From positions 320,815-384,814 of the forward strand of contig BJHQ01000002.1 in NCBI GenBank assembly GCA_014193115.1: DNA of 64,000 nt, in the 5' to 3' direction. Shown here one piece after another: positions 44,002 through 53,000 of this stretch (positions within the stretch are counted from its first letter, which is position 1; each line of letters opens with the position of its first letter). The position numbers and the translations under genes are program-made. The notes under the pieces are model-generated. The model was not told the DNA's origin. It saw only the letters and a program-made list of their open reading frames with translations, and made no database searches. Source of the DNA: Planctomycetota bacterium (GTDB lineage: Bacteria; Planctomycetota; UBA11346).

Positions 44002-45312
44002 TCAGGCGCTTCGCGCCAGCCGGCCGGGATCGAGCGCCAGAGGCTCAGCCGCCTGCCACACGGTATGCCGCAGCTTCCACACGCCGTCCTCCTTGGTCCA
44101 CAAGTGCGGTGAACGGAACTTGTCAGCCAGGGCCAGGAACCCGGCTTTGGTCATGATCGGCTCAGCGAACTGCTTGTTTGCCACCGGAAACTCCTTTTCC
44201 GGGATCGAAAGGTATTCCATCAATTCGTTTTCGAAACGGGCCGGCCATTCGCCGTCGAAGCGCTTGACCAGGGCGACGCCTTCATCGCGGGTGATCTCGC
44301 CGCTGCGGATCTCCTGGGCAGCGTCATAGGTCGCCCGGCCGATGCCGAACTTGACGAACGTGGTCCAATAATGCAGGTCGTCGATCTTGTCGTCGATGCT
44401 GTTGTATTTGCTGTAGGTTCCCGGCGTGCGCTCCGGGCTGGCCTGGAAGCCGCCATGCTCGACCGCGTAATAATAGCAGCTCTGCGGATGCCAGCGCAGG
44501 TAATACCCGAGGTAATGGACCTCGATCGCGTGCTGGCTGAGCAGGGCCGGATCGATCGGCAGATAGGGCTCCAGATCGTTGCGGTCGCAGCCGTATTTCG
44601 TCAGCAGGTCCTGGACCGAGGTCCCGCCGAAGAACACTTGGCTGGGATCGCTGGTGCTGAAATAGGCGAAATCGCGTTTGGCGGTGCCGGTGTCGGCGAT
44701 CGGATTGCCGTATTCGGCTTCGTTTTCGCCGTAAAAGATCAGCGGAATGCCAAATCGTGCGGCGAGCTTCGGGGCCAGGAACTTCTGCCCGAGCATGAAC
44801 GGCTGGAAGGGATGGAAGAGGTTATCCACCGCCAGGCGGGTGAGCAGCCGATGGATTCGGCCATTGGGCGTCATCAGCAGATTATCGAAGCCGGCGTGGA
44901 TCCAGGCCTGGTGGTTCTTCCAGCCCCAGTCGGTGTATTGGTGCGGTGCCCAGGTGCAGGTGAGTGGGTGCATGCCATAGCGGTACTTCAGCACATGCGC
45001 TTGATAAAAGCTGTCCTTTCCGCCGCTGCCAGGAACCAGGCAATCATACTGGCCATCGTGGCGGCGGTGCTTGTCGCACAGGGCCTGGAGCTCGGACTCG
45101 CGGGCCGACCAATCGATGGTGGTACGTTTGCGCTCCGCCACCCGGCAAGCGTCGCAGATCCCGTCGTCGCCGAAATGGATGGTGGCTTTCTTCGAGGCAG
45201 CGGTGTGCTGGTACTCCACCGCCGAGTTCGGCCGCTGGTTGCTGATCACGCAGCGTGCGCAGAACCGCACCTCGGGCGGGAGTCCATACAGAGTGGCGAG
45301 TGGTTGACTCAT
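44002..45312 (-). CDS. N-acetyl sugar amidotransferase (PseA/WbpG/PtmG family)
   Basis: 436 aa with two cysteine pairs (FCARCVISN, CDACRVAE), a PP-loop VPGSGGKDSFYQAHVLKYR and long conserved blocks such as YLGYYLRWHPQSCYYY. The family uses ammonia from a HisH-HisF-like pair to turn an acetamido group into an acetamidino group on nonulosonic acids or their precursors. The start overlaps the stop of the HisH-like gene (ATGA). Its presence suggests the organism makes an acetamidino derivative of legionaminic acid as well as the diacetyl form. Confidence 0.9.
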   Translation of the reverse strand: MSQPLATLYGLPPEVRFCARCVISNQRPNSAVEYQHTAASKKATIHFGDDGICDACRVAERKRTTIDWSARESELQALCDKHRRHDGQYDCLVPGSGGKDSFYQAHVLKYRYGMHPLTCTWAPHQYTDWGWKNHQAWIHAGFDNLLMTPNGRIHRLLTRLAVDNLFHPFQPFMLGQKFLAPKLAARFGIPLIFYGENEAEYGNPIADTGTAKRDFAYFSTSDPSQVFFGGTSVQDLLTKYGCDRNDLEPYLPIDPALLSQHAIEVHYLGYYLRWHPQSCYYYAVEHGGFQASPERTPGTYSKYNSIDDKIDDLHYWTTFVKFGIGRATYDAAQEIRSGEITRDEGVALVKRFDGEWPARFENELMEYLSIPEKEFPVANKQFAEPIMTKAGFLALADKFRSPHLWTKEDGVWKLRHTVWQAAEPLALDPGRLARSA

Positions 45313-45932
45313 AGGGATTCTCCAAGGAAAAGACGCAGCATAGCGAGACCCGCCTGACCGCTCTTTTCCGGGTGGAACTGGAAACCGGTGATGGCGCCGC
45401 GACCGACCGCGGCAGTGATGGTGTGGGGACCGTGGCTGGTCACCGCCAGCACATCTTGCGGATCATCCGGGACGACATGATAGGAATGCACGAAATAGGC
45501 CCAGGTGCCGGCAACAGTTCCGACCAGCGGCGTGCCCGACCAGGACCGGCCGACCGGAGCGACCAGGCGATTCCAGCCGACATGGGGCACTTTCACGGCT
45601 TCGGCAGGAATCCGCACTACGCGGCCGGGGATGATGCCGAGCCCGACGTGGGTGCCGAACTCCTCGCCTGTGGTGGCGAGCAACTGCGCGCCCAGGCATA
45701 TCCCAGCAAGTGGCCGGCCCGAGGCGGCGAAGGCGACCAGTGCTTCATCGAGGCCGCGCTCGCGCAGTCCACGCATGCCGTCGGCAAAGGCCCCGACGCC
45801 AGGCAGGATCAGGCGCGAGCATCCGGCCACCGCCGCCGGCGTCGCCACCAGCTCGGCCGCAGCGCCGTGGTGGGCGAGCGCCTTGAGCACGCTGTGCAGA
45901 TTGCCCAGTCCGTAATCGACGACGCCGATCAT
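45309..45932 (-). CDS. HisH-like glutamine amidotransferase subunit
   Basis: 207 aa class-I amidotransferase: IGVVDYGLGNLHSV, LPGVGAFADGM, catalytic Cys in LAGICLGAQLL and His/Glu in FQFHPEKSG. It releases ammonia from glutamine for the HisF-like partner. The frame is open upstream to 46148, but those 72 residues are an out-of-character Pro/Arg-rich extension over the hisF end. Location between the HisF-like and PseA-like genes points to sugar amidation rather than histidine biosynthesis. Confidence 0.92.
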   Translation of the reverse strand: MIGVVDYGLGNLHSVLKALAHHGAAAELVATPAAVAGCSRLILPGVGAFADGMRGLRERGLDEALVAFAASGRPLAGICLGAQLLATTGEEFGTHVGLGIIPGRVVRIPAEAVKVPHVGWNRLVAPVGRSWSGTPLVGTVAGTWAYFVHSYHVVPDDPQDVLAVTSHGPHTITAAVGRGAITGFQFHPEKSGQAGLAMLRLFLGESL

Positions 45933-45969
45933 GGCTGAAGCGTCCTGCGCTGCCGGAGGATGGAATGCC

Positions 45970-47004
45970 TCATGCCGATTCCTCCCGGACGGCGTGTCCG
46001 GCGGTCGCCAATGCTCGTTTGCACGCGGCGACCGTTGCCAGGCGGTAATGGAACAGCGAGGCCACCGCCAAGGCGTCGGCTCCGGCTTCGGCAGCGGCGA
46101 CGAGATGGGCGGGCGATCCGGCCCCGCCGTGGGCGACCACGGGCACACCGACGCTGCGCGACAGCCGGCTGAGAAACTCCAGATCGAAGCCTTTTTTGGT
46201 GCCTTCGCGATCCACCGAGGTCAGCATCAGTTCACCGGCACCGAGATCGACTGCACGCCGCGCCCACTCCTCGGCGTCGAGCCCGGTGTGCTCGCGACCG
46301 TTGTCGGTGAAGGCCTCCCAGCGGCCGCTGGGTTGGCGGATGGTCTCCACCGCCACCACCACGCACTGGCTGCCGAACGTAGTGGCGGCCTCGGTGATGA
46401 AGGCTGGACGCTTCACCGCAGCGGTGTTCAGGCAGACCTTGTCCGCTCCGGCGCGCAGCAGCAGGCGGATGTCGCTGATGGTGCGGATGCCTCCGCCCAC
46501 GGTCAGCGGCACGAAGATCCGTTCGGCCGTGGCCCGCACCAGGTCGGCGATGGAGTTGCGGCCGTACAAGCTGGCGACGATGTCCTGGTAATGGATTTCG
46601 TCGGCGCCTTCGGCAAACAATCGCGCGGCGTGCTCGGCCGGATCGCCGATCACCCGCAGACCCTCAAGCCGGATGCCCTTGACCAGGTTGGGCGCCTTGA
46701 TGTCGAGACGAGCTATGACGCGAATTGCTTTTGTTTCGTTGGGCTTACCTGTTTCGGTGGGCTTCGCTGTTTCGGCGGGCTTCGCCCCCCGTGCCCCCCG
46801 GCCTTGGTCGTCGCTCGCCGATGACCGCGCAGCGGTCATCGGCGTGGGCGGATCGGCTGCGCCGATCGTATCCGCCCACCGCTCCTCTGACGGCCGTTCC
46901 CCTCTTGCTTCGCTCGGGGGACCCTGGGTCTCCCCGCTCGCCTTGCTCGGGGGACCTGGCGGTTCGGAGCGTCGTGCTCCGGTTGGCGTTCCCAGGTGAT
47001 TCAT
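45970..47004 (-). CDS. HisF-like cyclase subunit with a repeat-derived N-terminal extension
   Basis: 344 aa against about 250 for HisF. The TIM barrel begins at about residue 93 with RVIARLDIKAPNLVKG and continues with DIVASLYGRNSI, VGGGIRT, VCLNTAAV and VAHGGAGSPAH; the first Asp (ARLDIK) is kept, while the second catalytic position of HisF (VAIDA) reads VAVET. The first 92 residues are low complexity with KPxET repeats and are encoded by palindromes at 46817-46879. The ATG overlaps the legC stop (ATGA at 47001-47004), so the start itself looks original. Partner of the HisH-like and PseA-like proteins. Confidence 0.88.
   Translation of the reverse strand: MNHLGTPTGARRSEPPGPPSKASGETQGPPSEARGERPSEERWADTIGAADPPTPMTAARSSASDDQGRGARGAKPAETAKPTETGKPNETKAIRVIARLDIKAPNLVKGIRLEGLRVIGDPAEHAARLFAEGADEIHYQDIVASLYGRNSIADLVRATAERIFVPLTVGGGIRTISDIRLLLRAGADKVCLNTAAVKRPAFITEAATTFGSQCVVVAVETIRQPSGRWEAFTDNGREHTGLDAEEWARRAVDLGAGELMLTSVDREGTKKGFDLEFLSRLSRSVGVPVVAHGGAGSPAHLVAAAEAGADALAVASLFHYRLATVAACKRALATAGHAVREESA
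46817..46879. repeat. Two adjacent palindromes within the hisF-like 5' end
   Basis: First: perfect 12-bp arms GCCGATGACCGC (46817-46828) and 46832-46843, 3-bp loop. Second: 10-bp arms GTGGGCGGAT (46844-46853) and 46870-46879, with an inner CGGC-TGC-GCCG. Both are translated as part of the low-complexity N-terminus. Confidence 0.85.
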
Positions 47005-48152
47005 GACTGGCCCATGGCGTGGATGAGGGTCGTGATCACGTGATCCTGATCGGCGACAGATAGGTGGGTCGATGACGGCAGGCTGATCCCGGTGGCTGAC
47101 AACCGCTTGGCAACCTCGCCACCGAAGCGCATGAAGCGACGTTCTTCTCCGAATTTCCCTCCGTCACCGCCGCGGCTGTCTTCTAGAAAGCACGGCTGAT
47201 CCGACAGCGGCATCCATAGCGGTCGGCCGCCGATGCCGGCGGCGGTCAACTGGGCCAGGATCCGATCGCGGTCGCCGGCGACCAGGCAACTCGCCAGCCA
47301 ATCGCTTGACCTGGCTCCGTCGTGGACACCTTGGAAACGGCAGCCGAGCGGCTCCAGCGCGGCGCGGTAGCGCTCAGCGATGGCGTGTTTCCGGCGGAGG
47401 AACTCCGGCAAGCGGCCGAGCTGGGCCAGTCCGAGGGCGGCGGCGAGATTGGTCAACCGGTAATTATACCCCACTTGGTCGTGGACGAAGGCCAGTCCGG
47501 GCAGCTTGGCCTGGGTCGACAGGTGCTTCATCGCTGTCGCCAAGGCAGGATCACCGGTCACGCACATGCCGCCGCCGCCGGTGGTGATGACCTTGTTGCC
47601 GTTGAAGCTGAAGCAGCCGATCCGGCCGAGCGTGCCGACGTGGGCGGTTCCGATGGTGGCGCCCAGGGCCTCGGCGGCGTCTTCGATCAGCACCGCTCCG
47701 AACCGATCGCAGATCGCCTGGATCGGCCCAAAATCGGCCGGAGCCCCCAGGACATGCACCGCAATCACCGCCTTGGGCCGATGTCCCGAGCGATCGAGGC
47801 GGACGAAGGCGTCCTCGACCGCCTGGGGGTCGAGATTCCAGGTGCGTTCCTCGCTGTCGATGAAGACCGGCTCGGCGCCTTGGTGGAGGATCGGGGTGGC
47901 GCTGGCGATGAAGGTGAAATCGCTGACCAGCACCAGATCGCCGCGGCCGACGCCGCACACCCGCAAGGCCAGGTGCAGGGCCGCCGTGCCTGAGGCGCAG
48001 GCCACCGCCTGCCGGGCTCCAGTGAAATCAGCGAATTCCCGCTCAAACCGTTCCACGAACGGGCCGACCGAACTGACGAAGGTGCTGTCGAGGGCCTCCA
48101 GCAGCAGGGCGCGTTCAGCCGGGCCGAGATCAGGCGTACACAGCGGGATCAT
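47001..48152 (-). CDS. legC: LegC-type PLP sugar aminotransferase (DegT/DnrJ/EryC1)
   Basis: 383 aa. FVSSVGPFVERFEREFADFTG start, ASGTAALHLALRVCGVG, VLIEDAAEALGA and the PLP lysine in FSFNGNKVITTGGGG, then VGYNYRLTNLAAALG. It places an amino group on C4 of the 4-keto sugar made by LegB. The open frame runs back to 48248, but ATG 48152 has a GGGG/GGGA Shine-Dalgarno and the family N-terminus (IPLCTPDLG). Second gene of the cluster; its stop overlaps the hisF-like start. Confidence 0.92.
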   Translation of the reverse strand: MIPLCTPDLGPAERALLLEALDSTFVSSVGPFVERFEREFADFTGARQAVACASGTAALHLALRVCGVGRGDLVLVSDFTFIASATPILHQGAEPVFIDSEERTWNLDPQAVEDAFVRLDRSGHRPKAVIAVHVLGAPADFGPIQAICDRFGAVLIEDAAEALGATIGTAHVGTLGRIGCFSFNGNKVITTGGGGMCVTGDPALATAMKHLSTQAKLPGLAFVHDQVGYNYRLTNLAAALGLAQLGRLPEFLRRKHAIAERYRAALEPLGCRFQGVHDGARSSDWLASCLVAGDRDRILAQLTAAGIGGRPLWMPLSDQPCFLEDSRGGDGGKFGEERRFMRFGGEVAKRLSATGISLPSSTHLSVADQDHVITTLIHAMGQS

Positions 48153-48267
48153 GGTCCATCCCCCAGCCCTGAGCGCAGATACAGGGTCCTGCCCTGATCG
48201 GCGACCGATCGGCGACACGTATCGATCAGGTGAGCCTTCCCGTTGCAAGCGGTGGGTCCGCGCATGC

Positions 48268-48299
48268 TTTCCTTGGCGTCACGGCGCTTTGGCGGTTCG
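48268..48299. repeat. Dispersed CTTGGCG-type repeat, copy 3
   Basis: Contains CCTTGGCGTCACGGCGCTTT followed by GGCGGTTCG. In the gap between legB and legC. Confidence 0.6.
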
Positions 48300-48315
48300 A
48301 TTGTTGTTTCCCAGG

Positions 48316-49554
48316 TCACAGCCGGGCATCCAGGGATTTCACTGAAGCCGCGTGGCGCAGCTCGGGCACCACGGTACGCAACTGGTCGATGATCGCGGTC
48401 TGTCCGGGCATTGGGATCCGGCCCGACATCGCGGATTCGATCCAGGTGCAGAGTCCGTCCACCGCCTGGGCCGGGATCGCCCGGGCCGGGATGGCGAGGG
48501 CGGCGTGGAGCCCGGTCTCGACTGCGGTTTCGCCATCTGCCACAAAGATCTCCTGGGTTTTCTCACCCGCAGTGTCGGCGCGGGTGCGCAGGACCGGCCA
48601 TCGGCCGGGCTGGATCCCAACGGCAGCATGGGCCCCGACCGCTGCCAAGGCGGCCGCTTCGTCATCGAACCAGGCCGGTTCCAGGCCGGCATCGGCCAGC
48701 ACCACCTGGGCGATGTGCAGGAAATCCGCTGTGTGCTGGGCCGGATCGAGACGTGGGATCAGCACATGGCGGTCGGGTGCGGCCAGGGCCGCGAGCAGAC
48801 ACAGCTCACCGCTTTCCTGAGGCGTCACCAGGTAACGACGGACATCCGCCGGAGCAGCCAGCGGCTGGCCTTTGGCGAGGCGCTGGAGGAATCCCCAGGG
48901 CAGGCTGCCGTCACTGAAAGCGACGTTGGCGAACCGGGTGGTGGTGACTCGGCCGAGTCCGGGCCGGGTCCACAGCAGCTGTTCCATCGCCCGTTTGCTG
49001 GCGCCCATCAACCCGACCGGGTCGGCGGCCTTGTCGGTGGAAACCAGGAACACGCCATGACGGCCATGGCCGTGGTCAGCGCAGGCCCGCAGGAACCGTC
49101 CCGCCGCCGCGATGTTCACGTCGAGCAGACGCAAGGTCGAAACCGGATCACGTTCCGAGCGCACATGCTTCATCGCCGCAAACGACCACACCAGGTCGAA
49201 TGGGCGCTGCCCGGCAAGCCATGCCGCCGCCAGCGGGCTGCCGTAGTCGATGGGCGCGACCGCCAGGTCGGGTCGGAATCCACCGGGTCGGGCGCGCAGG
49301 TGGCGGATCAGCTCGGTGAGGTTGTTCTCATTGAGGTCGAGGACCGCCAGTCCCGCCGGATCCAGGCCGGCGAGCTGGACGATGGTGGCGGCTCCGATCG
49401 AGCCGGCGCCGCCGACCACCAGTACCCGCCGACCGCTGACCGCCTGCCTCAGCGCCGCGTGCCTAGCCGCAATATCCTTGGTGAACAGCGAAGTATCGCG
49501 TCCGGTGGCTGCGCACGCCAGGCGTGCGATACGGTCGGTCAGGCACAGGGCCAC
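48316..49554 (-). CDS. legB: LegB-type nucleotide-sugar 4,6-dehydratase
   Basis: 412 aa SDR of the CapD/FlaA1/PseB group: LVVGGAGSIGAATIVQL for the cofactor, VLDLNENNLTEL, SFAAMKHVRSERDP, and STDKAADPVGLMGASKRAME, where Met replaces the usual Tyr as in inverting dehydratases of this group. It would dehydrate GDP-GlcNAc to the 4-keto-6-deoxy sugar, the first committed Leg step. Start is GTG at 49554 with AGGAGG (complement of 49559-49564). A C-terminal 100-aa part beyond the SDR fold may contribute to oligomers. First gene of the cluster, behind a sigma54-like promoter. Confidence 0.87.
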   Translation of the reverse strand: MALCLTDRIARLACAATGRDTSLFTKDIAARHAALRQAVSGRRVLVVGGAGSIGAATIVQLAGLDPAGLAVLDLNENNLTELIRHLRARPGGFRPDLAVAPIDYGSPLAAAWLAGQRPFDLVWSFAAMKHVRSERDPVSTLRLLDVNIAAAGRFLRACADHGHGRHGVFLVSTDKAADPVGLMGASKRAMEQLLWTRPGLGRVTTTRFANVAFSDGSLPWGFLQRLAKGQPLAAPADVRRYLVTPQESGELCLLAALAAPDRHVLIPRLDPAQHTADFLHIAQVVLADAGLEPAWFDDEAAALAAVGAHAAVGIQPGRWPVLRTRADTAGEKTQEIFVADGETAVETGLHAALAIPARAIPAQAVDGLCTWIESAMSGRIPMPGQTAIIDQLRTVVPELRHAASVKSLDARL

Positions 49555-49647
49555 GTCGCCTCCTGCGACTCGCCCGCCGCGGAATCCGTCATGCGGGCAT
49601 CACAGGATGATACCGCATGCCGCGTCGGTGCGCTGCCAGTAACTGGA

Positions 49648-49664
49648 CGCCAGCACCGTGCCAA
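49648..49664 (-). promoter_or_regulatory. Sigma54 (-24/-12) promoter, legionaminic-acid cluster
   Basis: On the minus strand: TTGGCACGGTGCTGGCG. The -24 half TTGGCACG is perfect, GG and GC are ten bases apart, and TGGC stands for TTGC. Predicted leader of about 84 nt to the legB GTG. Confidence 0.7.
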
Positions 49665-49685
49665 CCGTCCGGGCCGCATGGCATC

Positions 49686-49990
49686 AACTCGGAGCGCCGC
49701 ACTCTGCGCAGCACCAACTCGGAGCGCGGCGCGGAATCAACTCGGAGCGCCGCACTCTGTGCGGCATAAAATCGGCAACGGCCGCACGGAGTGCGCTCCG
49801 GGTTCGCACAACTCGGCAACGGCCGCACGGAGTGCGGCGCTCCGGGTGCGGCATCATCTCGTAGCGCCGCAACCTGTGAGGCATCAACTCGGAGCGCCGC
49901 ACTCTGTGCGGCATAAAATCGGCAACGGCCGCACGGAGTGCGGCGCTCCGGGTTCGCACAACTCGGCAACGGCCGCGGCGCTCCGGGCTT
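49686..49990. repeat. Palindromic repeat cluster with a 147-bp tandem duplication
   Basis: Built of GGAGCGCCGCACTC and its complement GAGTGCGGCGCTCC with short spacers (CGGCAACGGCCGCACGGAGT and similar). Bases 49736-49795 recur identically at 49883-49942, an offset of 147 bp; the rest of the unit also recurs with a 3-bp difference. The cluster fills most of the gap between the legB promoter and flagellin 3. Confidence 0.9.
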
Positions 49991-50007
49991 GCGCCGCAAT
50001 AGGAATG

Positions 50008-50023
50008 TGGAGCGCGGCTTGCG
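50008..50023 (+). promoter_or_regulatory. Sigma54 (-24/-12) promoter, flagellin 3
   Basis: Reads TGGAGCGCGGCTTGCG, with GG and GC ten bases apart and a perfect TTGC in the -12 half; the -24 half is weaker. Predicted transcription start near 50033 lies only a few bases before ATG 50036, so either the message is nearly leaderless or the site is fortuitous. The left half is also part of the GGAGCGC repeat style next to it. Confidence 0.45.
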
Positions 50024-50035
50024 TTGGGATCCGCC

Positions 50036-53000
50036 ATGGCGCTCTCGGTCAATTTCAACGTGAACACCATCCGCAGCCACGCCCACCTGACTGCGGTGGA
50101 CCGGCTGCTCAGCCAATCCATCCAGCGTTTATCCAGCGGATTGCGCATCGAACACGCCAGCGACGACCCGGTCGGACTGGTCATGGCCAATGGCCTTCGC
50201 CAGCAGCTGGCCGGGCTCAACCGCTCGGTCGAGAATGCCGAATCCGGGGTCTCGATGATCCAGACTGCCGAAGGCAGCCTCGACCAGATCTCGTCCCTGC
50301 TCTCCCGGGCCAGGCAGCTGGCGATCGGCGCCGCCAATGGCGCCACCGTCGATCCCGAACAACTGGTGCAATATCAGCGGGAATTGTCGGAGACCATCGC
50401 CAGCGTCACCCGGATCGCGGAAAAAACGGCCTTTGGCGGCGTCAAATTGCTCACTGGCGGTCTGAACGGCTTGAGCTTGGACGCAACCGCGAAAACCCAT
50501 TGGGCAGCAGCCGATTGGGACGCCAGCCGGTTGCCTGGCGGGATCAGCGAAGGAACCGAGGTCAGCCTCGGCGCGCCGCAGCAGAACCGCGGCCGGATCG
50601 CGGTGACCTTTGCCGGCGCGCCAGCCGCCGGCACCTCCATCGCCGGTCTGACCCAGAACGGGACGACCTTCACCGGGGTTCCCGGTGGCACGATCCTGAC
50701 CGCGAAAGGTCCCCTCGGTCAGGCTCAGATTCCGCTGAGTGCAGCCACCACCATCCAGAACGTGGTCGATGCGGTGAATACCGCCGGCATCGGCCTGCAT
50801 GCGTCGTACATCTCGGGCACCCTGACCGTCGAAGGTTTTACGCCTGGTCCGTTCGCCATGGATGTTGATACCAGCATGAGCGGCGCCGCCAACGTCGCCC
50901 TGCTCGATGGCGACACCGCAACCGATGCGGTGAATCCGCTGACGTCCACCGTTTCCGATCCGGCCATCGACGCCATCGAAACCGTGTTCGCCGGAGCACC
51001 AGCCGGTACCTCGCCCATCCAAGGTCTGGTCCTGGCCGATGGCGGCGCCACGCTCGACGCCGTCGCTGGCGGGTCGGTGACGGTGCGTGGACCTTTGGCA
51101 TCGCGCACTTTTGCACTGCTCGCCACCACCACCATCGACGATTTCGTCACCCGAGTGAACGCCGACGCCGCGGTGCTCGGGACATTCGCCTCTTATGATG
51201 CGACCACCGGCAGCCTGCGCATCACCAGCACTGCGCCCGAGCACGGCCAGCTGAGCATCCTGGCCAGCGATATGACCACGGGCGGTTCGACCATCGGTTT
51301 GCTCGATTCTGACACGACCACCGCCGACAATGCCAATGCGTTACCCTCGTCGAATCTGCGGCGCGAACGCATCGCCGCGACCCTGACCAGCGGCGGTTCG
51401 CCGCCGACAGCCAGCGCGACCTTGACCAGCGTCCTCCAAGCAGGCGGAGCGATGACCATCGCTGGCGGTGAAACGGTGGTGGTCAGGGGCACCCGCGGCA
51501 GCCAGACCATCATCCTGGCGCCGACCACCACCATCCAGCAGTTCCTCGACCAGGTGAACAGCCGCAGCGAGAACACCGGGGCACGCGCCGCGTACGATCC
51601 GGCGACTGGCGAATTGTCCGTGGAAAGCCTCGGTTTCGGCGCAGGCGCGCTGGCCATCGAATCGTCTGACCTGGGCGGCGGGGCTGGCCTGCTCGACAGC
51701 GATGTAAGCGACCCATGGCGCAATGCGTTCGCTCCGCCCCGGGACCGGTTTGCGATGAGCTTTACCAATGTCCTGGCGGCCGGCACGGTGAACGCGACGC
51801 GGAGCGATTCACTGTGGGGGCTAACCGGCGATGGGGTCGTGTTCGACGCCATGCAGACTGCGGGCCAAGGCCGCCAGCTCACCTTGATCGGCACGAATGC
51901 CAGCGGCCAGGCCGCCCAGGTGACCATGCCCCTGACCCCGCCGCTGACGCCTCAGGGACTGGCCGCAGAGGTCGCCAATCGCAGTCGCAACACCTTTTGG
52001 GATTCCGCCGCCGGCACCCTGACCGTGTTCAACGCCAGCAGCTACCCGGTGACGACGGTGGCGACGCTGAACGTGACTGATGCCACCACACCCCAGCAAT
52101 TCACCGACTTTTTGCGGACGCCGGCGGTTTCCGCGCTGACCGGTCTGAACGCTGCCTTCACCGCCGGGAACCTCGCTCTGACTCCCCAGCCGGCTGGCGC
52201 GGCGATCGGTCCGGCGGCGGCGCCCACGGCCGCCACCTTGGCGACCTTCTTCGCCGCCAACACCCAGCACACGACCTTTGCCGATGGCAAGCTGACGGTG
52301 TGGGACGACACCTTGCCGACGCCGCTCCCGATCACCGGCCAGCTGCCGATCACCGCCACCACCACCATCGCCGACATCGTTGCCTGGGCGAATACGCCGA
52401 CCAACCAGGAACGCACCTTGGCGACGTTGTCCGCCGGTGCCGGAACCGCCACGATCACGCCGATCCAGGCCACCGCCGACACGATTGCGGTTGGCGGCAC
52501 AACGCTGGGTGACGTGATCGATTTCATCAATGAACGAACCGATGACCTGGGCATGCACGCCGATTTCATCGCGGCTTCTGGCGGCAATCCGGCCCGGATC
52601 GAGGTCGTCGGAACCCGCGGCAGCATCAACGTGCAGAGCGAATCCCTGAGCAGCACCAGTGCCAGCGGGCTGCTCGACCGCGACACCGCCACGGTCGGGA
52701 CCGGCAGCGGTCTGGCCGACAGCCGGGTCTCGTCCGCGCCGAATCGGACGATGACGTTGACCTTCACCGATGCCGGCGGCACGCCGCGATCGGTCCATCT
52801 CACCCAGGTGCCCGCCGCCGATGGCGGCCTGACCTTCACCAACCTCGAAGCCGGGCCGGAAGCCGGGCCGCCCTTCACCGGCTGGAAGGCCGGTGCGTTC
52901 CGCATGTCTATGAAGGATTCCACCGATGGCGGACCGGGGACCATGGTCACCGTGCCGACCGCGACGGCGGTGGCGATGCGCACCAGCACGGTCCGGATCC

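Noticed and set aside
49686..49990. CRISPR array
   Set aside because: Repeat units occur in both orientations, spacing is irregular, the longest repeat is a single tandem duplication, and there are no cas genes nearby.
48352..50868. 838-codon plus-strand frame over legB, the repeat cluster and the flagellin 3 start
   Set aside because: It runs antisense to legB and out of frame through flagellin 3, crossing the repeats; an artefact of high GC content.
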